Below are positions 48,081 through 59,655 of a stretch of DNA of 64,000 nt, in pieces. The position numbers and the translations under genes are program-made. This DNA comes from Phallusia mammillata. Its lineage: Eukaryota > Chordata > Ascidiacea > Phlebobranchia > Ascidiidae. The stretch's first letter is position 1. Every line of letters begins with the position of its first letter. The stretch is taken from contig QLIY01000152.1 of NCBI GenBank assembly GCA_003260075.1, positions 62,001 through 126,000 on the forward strand. Reading direction: 5' to 3'. Below the pieces are notes generated by a model. It saw only the letters and a list, made by a program, of their open reading frames with translations. It had not been told where the DNA came from and made no database searches.

Positions 48081-49585
48081 CAACTTGACGTACGTTGATA
48101 TTTTATGTAGTTTTCTTCTAAATGTGTAAAACTGATAAGATTTCAACTGACGTCCGCCCTTACCTTTGGTTTAACTATCCTCTAAATGTGCAATCGACAT
48201 CTAGGCGAAGCATATTGCTGGTTTGATAAATAAGTGAGCCACCAATGACGTTTATTGGCAAGTAGTACAAGCTGATTTGCGGCAGCATAAGCGCTAAGAA
48301 CAAAATTGACGAGATCCAATAGGCTTTGTAAATCCATAGGGCGTGCTACAAAAGGAAAACAAGATGCAGACTAGGGTTTTACGACCGAACTTTTGCAACG
48401 TTCAATTGTCAACAAGTCAAGGTATTTTTTCAAAGTACAAAATGGAGTTGTCACAATGCATGAAAAGTGACATAAAAAATAAAAGATAACTTGATAATAG
48501 GAATAAAAATATTCGTCTTAAAAGATGATGAAACGAAAACACGAAAATGCTCGACGTTGTGTTTTTTAAGTAGGGCAACCAACTCAAAGTTAAGGTGCTA
48601 AAATTAATAAAGTTTTAGATTAAAAATATTCTATATTAATACACATGGATATGAGAAACTTTGGTTCAATAATAAGTTTGCGCGACTGCTGCATAGCCTA
48701 ATAACTAACCTACGACATTAATCTTTAAAGATATGCGGACAATTGCAGAAACTATTTGATCGAAAAGCGCATAGCATGACGGAAATCACACCACTAGATG
48801 CAATACTGACAGTATGTGATGCCATGGTATGTAATACACTTGCACATAATATTGTAATAATATTTTTTATCTGTACCGAAAACGCCATGTTTATCTTTGC
48901 AAGCACAAGCGATATATGTTTCTACACAACACAAACGTGTTTTTTTTAATTTGAAAACGGCAAGTGCGTTTACTTACTAAGGTGTGCTTGATTAGATTTT
49001 CATGTAATAAAAACGGGTCGTAAAAATGACAGAAAAACACATTGTAACAACGGCAGTGACCAAAATTGCTTTTCACTATATCTACTATAGTGCAACTACG
49101 TACAAAATACCTATCATGCAATAATGTTAAGTAGTGCAGGGCCTCCCCCGATCAAACAAAAAGCGTTTTACAGCAAAAACACGTATTGCTCATGGTGGAC
49201 GGACATGTTAAAAGTTCACTTGGTGAAAATGGACATGGAAAATTTTGCTCAAACAAAAGTCGTGACAAGAATGTTAAAAAGTGCAACAGTCATGGTCATT
49301 TTCTTGTAAAACTTGTTTCAAAAACCTTAAAATTGATGATTAGATACAAAAACATTTTTGATTATTAGCGTATATTTAAAACACGATAGAAAAGGCGAAA
49401 AAGTGCTTTAAAATTATAAAAATTATACAGAAAATCCTAAATACACAAAAAAACGCAAACTGGACTTTTTTAAACCAATTCGCATTTTTGTAAAAATCAT
49501 AAAAAAAGAACACAACAACTTATTGTGGCGTTTTAACACTGCACTTCCAAAGAGCAGAACCGAGACAGCAAAGCTAGCGAGCAAT

Positions 49586-52500
49586 CTACTGGCGGTCCTC
49601 TGGTTGAAAACCATGGTTTGAGCAAAAATCCTGAGTGAATGGTATACAGTTGATATAGCGACACCCGTTGCAGTCCGTGAGAGGGTATATGTAGAAAAAG
49701 AAGACAAGTGCCACAAAGAGTCCAATGAAAAGACATGAACATGTGATCACTTGAATGCGCTTGCGATGCTTGTCGAACTTGCTGAAAGTGATGTAGGGCA
49801 GAAAAATGAAGGAGAGAAGCTGAATAAAGGGATGCATGTAAGTAAAATGGTTTACCGCTTTTGCACAACAAACAATACCAGAAACATAACCTACCTGCTA
49901 CCCTCCACATCAGAAACATTTATTGTATGCCACGTCTACAAAATGCGTCACACTGTATCTTGTCTGGAATATATCAATCTGCAGTAACTGCTGTTGTCGC
50001 TGGTCTGCGCTTCAAGGCTAATGTAGCTGATACGAGTTTATATTCTTACCTTCTTTCTGGATTAATTCTTGTTTTGTCATGTGAGCCTGAACTGCCCAGT
50101 TGTCATGTAACTTATTTAAGCATTTGACTCTGTGCGTTGTGACTTGGATACCACATCAAGATATATCGACAATACGCTTTATGACTGCCACTGATCTGTT
50201 CTGCCTGCGCGTGGATACTACATACCCACTTAGGTAACACTATCTCGCTTACAAAACTGTACAACAAACCTTGTACAAATATATTGTTGGACTAAAAAGC
50301 AGGTACCTTAACTAAATTATTTAAAAAGTTCACGTTACTAGTAATACACGCGGTACTTACCAATCCTGCAAGGAACCCAAACATATGCGCAAAGTTGTCG
50401 ATCCACGGTAAAGCTCCAAACACGAAGAGCACGGTCGTTATGGCAACTAATTTAAATAGCGCTCTTAGTGGTGACTTTAGAAGTTGCCAACTTTGAAATA
50501 CTTCAACAAAGAGACAGGCCAAAATGCCGAAGATAGAACCAGCGGGGCCAACCTAAACACAAATTTCATAACATTTATCTTTCTTGCTGCAGCCCTTAAA
50601 ATGGAAATTATATGTTTTGTGGCAATACTTTTAAGTACCAATTCACAATACTGCAAAAATTACACACACACAAAAATTAGAAAATGTTGAAAAGGATCTC
50701 AGAAATCATACTAAGTGGTTTACAAATTATATTACAGTTAAAGTCAAAGACCCAAATATGAAAACCAAACTTAAACGTTTTATAGTGCTGTGGTATTCTC
50801 GACCGCGACGCAAAGTAAGCTTAGATTTATAAAACCTTGTGTACAAAGAGGGCTGGAATGGTTGTGACTGAAATAACAATGTACAGTAATGCAAATTTTG
50901 TACTTGTACCTCTGCCCTGTAGGGAAGGAATATGGCTGAGCCAAGGTTGCCAGTTATCCCACTAAAAACGTATATGATACTGATTCGATGCCAGCCAGCT
51001 AACTTCTCCATATCTCTCAATACTGTCATCTGGAACACGACTGAAACCAGGCAGTGGAGTAACCTGTGAAAAATTCACAGCCAATTTGAAGCGAGATTCG
51101 GCATTTAATTTGTACTTTGTTTCTATGTTACCACGATATTACACAGGATTTTAACCGAACATCCAGCATAAATTACCCTCAGTAAATAAACCGACATAGT
51201 CTAAAATAAGCAAGGCAAATGATTGCGTATAAGCCGTAGTGATAATAAGGTACTAATTTCGTAAAAATTGTATGAAATATACTTTATTAAAAAGCTCAAA
51301 CTTACAACGCTTCGGACTCGAATTTAGAACGTAAAAGCATGATGTTATCCCAAACGAACATGTGACTAATGAAACAAGTCAAAGCAGTAGCCATCTGAAA
51401 AGATATTCATGAAAGTCAACTTACCCGGCGTGAAGCAACACAGGCAACCATAACCTGTAGATCTGATCAGGATATTCGGGATCTCGAAACGGAATCAATC
51501 CGCAAGTATCTTGCATACAGTTGACCTGTGAGCAGAGACTGGCTTCGGAGTGGTACACGCCGTGTTTGTAAAGACAATACTGCTCTGTGACAATCTCGCA
51601 TCTGCAGAAACAAGAAACGGTTTTAGGTTGGGTTAACGAACCTAATAGCTGGGGATGTGCCAAAACTGCAAATGTTCTGTTCGATCGAGCACCAAGCATC
51701 TCACTTTAATGATCGGTGCTCGGCCGAACACGCTCGGTGCATTATGACATCACAAAAATCCCCTTTCTACGTTTTAGCTCTCCAAGGCCTCTTACGTCAC
51801 CGGCAGTGTTTTATTAAGCTGTACATGCCCACAAAGTACGCGTTTTTCCACCATGTAGTGCATTTGAAAAATCATTCGTTTTTGTTCATAGACACCGTTT
51901 AGAACACTAGTTACATATGTTAGCAGGGCGTGAATATGCAAATTTAACACTCGGGTCAGTTTGTGCAACTGCTCGGCCGAGCACCGAGCATTAAAAACAG
52001 CGATGCTCGGTACCAAGTACTCAGGTTCTGGCTCGGCTCGGCCCATCCCTACTAATAGCTTGTTGTACATTTGCATAACTTCAATCAAAGAGTCTTATAT
52101 GAAGTAGAAGAAGTGTGATAATATTAATCAAAAGCGAGTACACTAGTGAAAAGCAAAACTTGCAGTTATGTTATGGATGGCTAATAAACTAACAAAATAC
52201 TTTACATTAGTCATTATCGCTTGGTAAAGTGTTCGTACCTCGCTTCTTGGCCGATGCAGCACGGGTGTCCGACAACTTCACACCTAACGTTGTCGATCGA
52301 GCTGTTTTGGAAGTCTTCTTGTGGAAGAGGGTCGCTACAAATCTACACAATAATTTCCATTGTTAAGCCACAGTAGCTTTGCTCTTAGTAGATTAGGTAA
52401 ACTGAAAGTGTGTATATTGCCAAATCATGTTGTTTCACAAATGTTACTATAACTTCAAACTGTGATTAGTAACTAAATTTATTTGAGAGTTGAGACATAG

Positions 52501-55500
52501 GTTAGTTGTTCATTTAAAGTTTTTTTGTTGACGAACCGGCCACTTGGTGATGTCATCAGGCCACTGGTCAGCAGTTGAACTTGAGTGCTGACTTCGACAA
52601 TATCGTGGATCCTGACCACAAACCGAACCTGAGGTGCGCTTTTCAAAGTTGTCTAAACAAACAATTTTGAAATTTTGTTACAAATAAACTTAAAACATAA
52701 AATAAACTATAAACATAAAACAGTTGTTTGAGTTGTTGGGAAATAAAAAGGAATGTTTAATGACTGTTTTTACCAAAACTTTACCGAAAAGGTATACCCT
52801 TAAAAGTAAAAACAACAGAGTCTTACCTCCATACGTCGGGGGGTCAAAGTCAGGCCATTTCACCCATTTGGCAAACGTGAACTACAAAAACATGCTAATT
52901 AAGTAAGGCGACAATCACTGCAGGCAGGCCCAAAACTTAAAAGTACAACTAAAGGTTTTTCATTGCAATAACAAATTTAAGAGACACTCACAGGACAGTC
53001 GTTGGTCTGAATACAGCCCGAATTATCATTTCTGACACAGCAGGCTGACTCCTTTTCAAGTAATCGTTCGTTTTTAATGAATTCCTGCAGTTTGGGGTCT
53101 AATCGCATGCAAGGTGAATATTTTGCACCCAAATGAATAAGATCTTTCTGTAATGAAAGAATGTTTACAATACTTTAGACATAAAACTAAAAATCAAGGG
53201 TTCAAAATGGTTTGTACAGAACATTGTGGTTATTAATTTTGAAAGGTCAGCATTACAATGCTTTCACTACATATGACCTGCAGGTTTTTTTAAGGTTTGG
53301 TTTGGGTGACCGGCTGACCGCTAAGTAGTTTTAAGAGACCGCAAGTGTTTCATTTAAATACCAAAAAGAGCCCTGTAGTTGCAAGTCCAAATTTTGAGAA
53401 ACCGCTGGAGAAATTTGAAAACACCTTAAAAAAAACACTGATGACCTGCCATTTGTGATGTTATGTGTGTTGTATGAACAACATGTATGATGTATGTAAT
53501 GTAAAACTAAGTAAGAATGTTGATACTGGTGTAAAAAACAACAAAACTGACCGTGCGGGGGCCGATCCAAAAGTTTTGTGGTTCCTCAAACACCTCACTG
53601 ACCCTTGACAATGATTTTTTCGTGGTCTGAGGAAAAAAATAACATATGTTACAATACTACTAAGCAATCTAATGATTTGAAATGCTGATAATTTGAGACA
53701 CCTTTTTGGTATAACAATAACTGCTTGTACATTTTATAAGAAAACAAAAGTGGATTCATGTTAATATGACATAGCAGTAGCAGTGAATCATTTCTAGTTA
53801 AAATCTTGACTGATAAGAAATGGCCTTTGTTAAGCAAACATGTGATACAACTTACTGTGAATTTCTCCTTTGTGTACGTGAAGCCAATGGGGGCGATACC
53901 ATAGACAGCTATTGATATGATGCAGACAACAATATGGACAAATGTAATCCAGTAGGTAAAGTATGGTCTAAACATGACAGAAAGTGTTTATTTTCCTGTG
54001 GCACTAGTGTAGTGTTTTAGTTGTATTATGTACAAGTCAAAAATCAAAATTTATACAATACAAAAGAATACACATTTGATAGTTACAAATAAGATTAACT
54101 TTAACAAAAGAGTACTTACCTGTGGTTGTCAAATTGGTCCAGTTGTATCCTGACATTGCTGTTGAGTCTTTTCCGGGTCAACCCTCTGTTAAGCCACCGA
54201 CCAACCAAGCCTCTACCAAACTGACGCTTTTCCCGATGGAAAGCATTTGACAAAACTCTGTTTACCCCAATCTTGCGACCATGTTTACGGGACTCATCAG
54301 CATCAATTTGATTTACAAGTTCAGCCCGGCGATATGATATTTGTCTGTAGAAACAATTTGGTCAATTACCAAATGCTTTTTTTTAAAATTTAATATTGTT
54401 TGTATGGTGGCTTTCAAGCATTTTTTATAGTTGGTACCACATTAAACCAAAAAGGGCATTAGAAATCACACACCTTTTGCTTGGATACTCGTCAGTGGTG
54501 GTTTGGTCAAAGAAAACTTCATCTGCAAGTGATTCATCTTCCATTATTGTTGGCATCTAACACATGGCAGAATTTAAAACATTGGCTAATGGTATACGAA
54601 CACCACAATTGTTGCTGTATATAAATATATGCATAATATATTTACTAAATAGTCAACTCACCTCCTGTAGAAAGCTGGTGTCAATTTCCTGATCTGATTC
54701 CTTGATGTCATCCTCAGCCAAACTGGGCAAAGCAAAACTTCGCTTGTCTGCCCCAAGATGTTCAGATGACACAAGATTGTTCATCACAGATGTACCCTAA
54801 GATGTGTGTTTTGTTAGTGATAAATGGTATGAAAAACAAAAGCAGTAATTTTCACTCATTCAAACAGCATAATACGGGTGGAAATTTTTGTAAATTTGGT
54901 ATGTCATGTACCTTGACAACAGCACTCAGCACTTTCCAGCTCATTCTCGCAACCGACTCTTTTCTCATGCGTTGGCTTGTGTTTCGCATGCCAGGGGCAA
55001 ATCGCATGCTGGCTATAGAACGAGCGCTCGGAGTCACTGGTGTATATGGAGGTGTGCTTACTGCAATAGGGCCTGTTTAGAAAACAAGGTTTGTACAAAT
55101 CTTCACAAAATATCTTACCAAACCAAACACACTCTTAGAGAAACACATGTGACAAAAAATAGTGAAACTTGTTGTTTAATCTGCAAAAAAATGTAAAATT
55201 ATATCAGCGGACTTACCACCAAGTGATGGTCCAAATTCTCCTTCTTCTGGAGTTCCAACTGCTGAATTTGTATATCTTGTGCCCCGAAAGCGAGCATATG
55301 GATCATAAATCTACACAATAGATGTCAACATATAAATACATGCTGTGATTCCAATCAAGCCATGGCTTATCTAACCTGTGGCATGGAGGGGGATGTTGAC
55401 TGACTAAGGCTGCCTTCCTCCACTTCTTGTTCCAGCTCTGGCTTTAATCTTCCATATCTCATACTGCAGTACCTGTTCAAATGTGTTTTATAATGCTTAC

Positions 55501-56417
55501 ATGCATGCTAAAGCAAAGATGCCTAAACAGCACAGTTTGAGCACATAATGCAAGTTTTGTTTTAAAGTAAAAGTTTTACCTTAAGTGGCGTTTTCTCCAT
55601 TTCTCATGATCTTCATTACAATTTTTACCGATGCCAACAAAGGATTCAGTAGCTTCCTTCATTCGCTTTGAACCACTGGAGAAAAAACATTCATTCTAAT
55701 TAAGGTTTCACATGACAAGTAAAAAATGATACAAAATATTTAAGTAAGTTTAAAACCAACAGATTTTCAACCATTTATCTCAGTTCCAACTTTTTTCTTC
55801 TTCTTAGTTGCGAAGTTTTTAATGATAACATTTCCCCTCAATAACTGATTTCACAGACTTCAAATTACTTACTAAATTGATGTTATATTTGCCCCACAGT
55901 TGAAAAACTAATCTTGAAACACTGGAAAAGACACAACATGCAAAATTTACAAACCTGCGGATCATTGCAGTCCTTTGAAGTAGCGACGATTGTCTTTGCA
56001 TTCGCCTATGTCTTGGTGGAGGCGGTCCCCTATGTCGTACATTAGATGCTTCGTTTGCCGGCATGCTTACACTGCGATTGTATGTTACTGCACCACTGCT
56101 ACTTGCCTGAAAAAAAGTAATCATATTTAGACTACAAAGAAATAAAACAAGTTACCATTTTTCATTACTTATAGTCTACAGTACAACAAATTAAGATAAG
56201 TGATTATCTATAGACTGAGCACTGAGGTTTCAACAAATAATTTAAAGCATATTGACAAATTTGTACTCAAAGTTATTGTTTTGCAAATTATTGCAATATG
56301 TCGTACATTTTCTTCAGCAGAAGCAACTTCACGAGGTGAATCCACAGTTTCGCCATGTTTTGGAATATTCAGTTTCAGGTTGTGAATGTTCCTACCACTT
56401 GTTGAATTCCGTGACAT
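49586..56417 (-). CDS. RHBDF: iRhom (inactive rhomboid, RHBDF1/2 family)
   Basis: Catalytically dead rhomboid of the ER and Golgi that in animals controls trafficking of ADAM17 and EGF-family ligands. Start ATG 56417 ([17 protein letters not shown]), stop 49586-49588. Exons read in order: about 56306-56417, 55954-56109, 55580-55678, 55376-55474, 55217-55312, 54914-55073, 54664-54796, 54475-54556, 54120-54344, 53856-53967 (TM1, [16 protein letters not shown]), 53552-53626 (NFWIGP), 52992-53147 ([11 protein letters not shown]), 52827-52881, 52537-52652, 52239-52342 ([11 protein letters not shown]), 51425-51601, 50910-51063 ([20 protein letters not shown]), 50361-50552, 49586-49819. The rhomboid site reads GPAGS, with Pro before the position of the catalytic centre, the hallmark of iRhoms; the Cys-rich loop domain between TM1 and TM2 is complete. 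The exons before TM1 encode the long cytoplasmic N-terminus. A MITE lies in one intron (51649-52051). Boundaries of the N-terminal exons are approximate. Confidence 0.95.
51649..52051. mobile_element. hAT-like MITE in an iRhom intron
   Basis: Ends CTGGGGATGTGCC and GGCCCATCCCTA; duplication CTAATAG at 51642-51648 and 52052-52058. The interior has inverted GAGCACCAAGCAT/CTCGGTGC motifs. Confidence 0.75.
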
Positions 56418-57035
56418 GGCGGTATCTTTTTTGCTAGCACTGGGACTAACTAAACTAACCTAAACTAACTACCATAAACGAGTAAGATCAGTTACTGCGC
56501 TACGACTTTGTAGTTCCTTTTTCGAAAACGCTACGGTAATTGTTGGATTTCCAAAATAATTACACACAACAATGACAAACAACTTTAACGTAACCCCAAA
56601 ACTAAAAAAAATAAAACTTGTCTTTTTGTGACAGTTGACATTGCACAAACAATTTTGATTTTCTTCTTTTTGTATAATATACAAGCAACACAAATTATGC
56701 GTGAGCACACAACCTAATAATTTTTAACACAAACTTTCTCGTTTAATCATGATCCACCAATTGTACCCTCCACTTTTTGCGCCCCATAACGTCTCAACGT
56801 TGCGCAGCTATTTCCGGCTTGGTGATTGTTCAGTGCAATTGTGTCTCTATGTGTTCTGTCACCAAGCGAAATAAACTCAACTCAAATCAAATCAACTCAT
56901 GTTCCAGTAAAGTTTATGTAAAAGTATAATTTATTTGTCCAAGAACTTTCCTCCAGGAGCAGCAGAGCACGGTGTTCTGTGTTCTTGTAAATCTTTCGCG
57001 GCAAAATTACTTATTTTTGTGGACTTTAGTATACA
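56418..57035. promoter_or_regulatory. Shared divergent promoter region of iRhom and PPP4R2
   Basis: 618 bases separate the two start codons, which point away from each other. No gene is seen inside, so it must hold both 5' UTRs and promoters. No clear TATA box was picked out. Confidence 0.5.
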
Positions 57036-59231
57036 ATGAAAGGAAAACCCGACCTGCCTAACATCATCGTAGAAAGTCCCAGTATGAGCGCAACAGAAAT
57101 TTTTGGTCAAGCCGTGGAAGGTAATGTAAAAAAAGTTGTGGCAATTTGATTTTGGTTTAACAAATTTTCAGCGTAAACGTACATTTATATTCTTCAGCTT
57201 TCCAAACAAACACACCAGATATATTACCAGAGCAACTGGAGTTGTTTCTAAAGCATGTGGCTAAAACTGGGGATATTGTGTGAGTAATCTTTATTTGCAA
57301 ATATTTCGAATTTTTGATGCATGTTTCTTGTAAAACTTGTAAGGTGAATACAGTGATCATGTGTTTTTGTACTAAACAAAAAGTGTAACTTTAGTTTCTT
57401 GAATGACTCAACAACATGTTTTTTCCTACTATTGTAGATTCTCTTGGGAAAAAGTTCAACAAATTTTCATACACAAACTAAAGTTGGTGCTAAATGAATT
57501 TTACCAATCAAGTCCATACAAGGGTAGCAAAGTAAATCCCAACCTAGAAAATGACAAGTTTGAAGACATGAGAGAAAGAGTTGTGCAATTGGCTGCAGAT
57601 TTTGACTGGCAAGTATTTATAGATCAATAACATGTTTTAATTAATAATAATCAGTCATTTTTGGTTTACCTGTTTTAAAAAAATCTGTTACTTTAACAGT
57701 CCTCCATTTACTTTTCAACGCTTGTGTGAGTTGGTCACGGATCCAAAAAGAAACTACACAAAATGTGAGAAATTTATTCGTGCGATGGAAAAAAATCTGA
57801 TGGTGGTTAGCCCATGGTCCTACTCATCAAGGTAATACAGATTTATGCTTGTGTTTTGCACACTGAAATTCATTTTGTTTTAAGGAGAACAAGCGAAAGT
57901 TCAGAGCAAGTGAATGGTGGTTTTGATATAAGAGCCATCAACTCTACCACCGGACGGTTAGCAAAATTTACTAAATCAAATTGATTCTTATAAAGCAAAT
58001 TATTACAATAAGATTCTTTACACCTTTTCAGTTTGTTAATACTGAATATGTTTTGTTGTAATATTTGTAAACATTTTAAGTTTAAGCCAGACATTTGTTA
58101 ATTGTAACTGTACTTCATGTAAGTAGGGGGGGGGGTTTTGTTGTTGTAAAGTTTAAGCCAGACATTTGTTAATTGTAACTGTACTTCATGTAAGTACATC
58201 GAAAACTTTTTTGATACAGGCCTTGGTCTAATTTGCCTCCTTCACCGATCAGTACAACTGCACCAACAATTCCAAGTATTAAAGTCACTGACAGTGATGC
58301 CGTAACACCTCCCACTGAAGATCATGTGGAAGCTGCAGAAACCACAGCAGAAGAGAAAAAAGAAATCAATGAAGACACATCTTCTAAAGACGTTTCTGAT
58401 GATAAGGACCAAATGGAGGTGGAGGAATCTAAAGAACATGAATCACCTGATACCAAGAAAGATGAAACTAAAACAGAAGCTGAAAACAATAGTGGTGATG
58501 TGTCTTCTGCTGACAATGAGAAAAACAAAACTGAAGAAATTAATGAAAAGAATCAACCACTGCCAGGTATGGCATAATCAAATCAAAACTTATTAGTGTT
58601 TTATTTATGGCAACAAAAAACAAAGAATTCTGTAGTTCGCTTTCTCATCTGTAGTATATTGTGAAGTATATTTTTTTTGACAGATCAAAATCTTATAACA
58701 GTGTTCCATGAACATGGAGGAGTACAGTTTTAAACATTGTATATTTTTACAGGTGTAGGTACATTGGTAGAAAAACACAATGTTATCAAGCCTCCAAACA
58801 CAGATGAGAACCAAACAGAAGATGTAAGTATGCAGTATGTACATATATGTATGAAATTGTGAGTCTTGTGACCCATACGTTGTTGCAAGGCTCAAAAATG
58901 CCTGTTAGAACTTGTCGCTTTTATAGCTTTTGCATCACAGCAAAAAAAATTTCAAACAATATGATAAACTTCACATACTTCTCTATTAATTTAGTCTACC
59001 ATCCCCGGCAAAACCGAGTCTGTGCCTGAAACTGCCGATGAAACGCCACCTGGTGAGCAGGAGCCAACATCAAAAACAATAGAGACCGTTCTAACTGCAC
59101 GATCGCCGAAACGGAAACTAGACGATGAAGAATCGGTACCGATGGAAGTTGGGAGCCCCACCAAGCGGCCGAAACACGATGATGACGTCAAAGCGGAAAC
59201 CGACGAGCAACCAGCGGAGGCCGAAAGTTGA
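57036..59231 (+). CDS. PPP4R2: Protein phosphatase 4 regulatory subunit 2
   Basis: Regulatory subunit of the PP4 phosphatase complex, known from other animals for roles at centrosomes and in DNA-damage recovery. Eight exons: 57036-57120, 57198-57279, 57438-57608, 57700-57831, 57885-57956, 58220-58566, 58753-58823, 58995-59231, giving 398 residues. The conserved N-terminal half is clear: LEQFLKH-like helix (LEQ replaced by [15 protein letters not shown]), [19 protein letters not shown] at about 114-132 and VEKN-like [12 protein letters not shown]. The second half is a Glu/Lys/Thr-rich acidic tail as usual for the family, ending with basic patches ([20 protein letters not shown]) that look like nuclear localisation signals. 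Intron 3 begins with GC. Intron 5 holds a G10 junction with a duplicated flank; no exon is affected. Confidence 0.95.
57609..57610 (+). other. GC splice donor of PPP4R2 intron 3
   Basis: Exon 3 ends TTTGACTG and the intron begins GCAAGT. Only this site keeps phase with exon 4 (TG plus T gives Cys, then PPFTFQR). GCAAGT is the usual form of the minor GC-AG intron class. Confidence 0.8.
58126..58135. other. G10 junction with duplicated flank in PPP4R2 intron 5
   Basis: About 58048-58125 is repeated at 58136-58195. Confidence 0.8.
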
Positions 59232-59655
59232 AAGTCTTAAAAACTATCGTTGCGTGTGACGCGTTGTTACGAATTTTTTTATTTTATCATTTTTTTCAAC
59301 CGTGTTTAATACTTAGGAATAATGAATACTGACCATTTGTGCCGAATTTCCATGAGTACAAGGTTTTTTGTCTGTTGCGGTGTGTGGTTTTATGTCACAC
59401 AAAAATTAGTTTACTCATTAAAATTGCTCGTACGTTGCAAAATTCACACCGGAATTAATGACTTTTAGTACTTCTATTTTGAGTGATGCTTTATGCAACT
59501 ATTTGTCTGAGCATAGTTGTCAGAGCCATCCATGACTTCTTAAAGAGTATTAGGTTGGCAGCACTCAATACACCAAGAAATGTTTTACAATGCTGATCTT
59601 TAATAAAAAAGGAAATCGTGATTGTCGCGAATTGATCATTTGAATGAAGTGTAGG
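59232..59655. other. Convergent 3' region of PPP4R2 and the Cys-rich gene
   Basis: Holds the 3' UTRs of both genes. The AATAAA of PPP4R2 at 59602 and a TTTATT (AATAAA on the minus strand) near 59278 imply that the two transcripts may overlap at their ends. Confidence 0.45.
59602..59607 (+). promoter_or_regulatory. Probable poly(A) signal of PPP4R2
   Basis: AATAAA 370 bases after the stop codon, just before the 3' end of the convergent gene on the other strand. Confidence 0.4.

Larger units (their letters stand above)
45864..49585. other. Gene-poor stretch before iRhom
   Basis: Contains three G10 junctions with duplicated flanks (47208, 47875, 48070). No exon set could be built. It includes the 3' region of iRhom near 49.4-49.6 kb. 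Confidence 0.4.
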
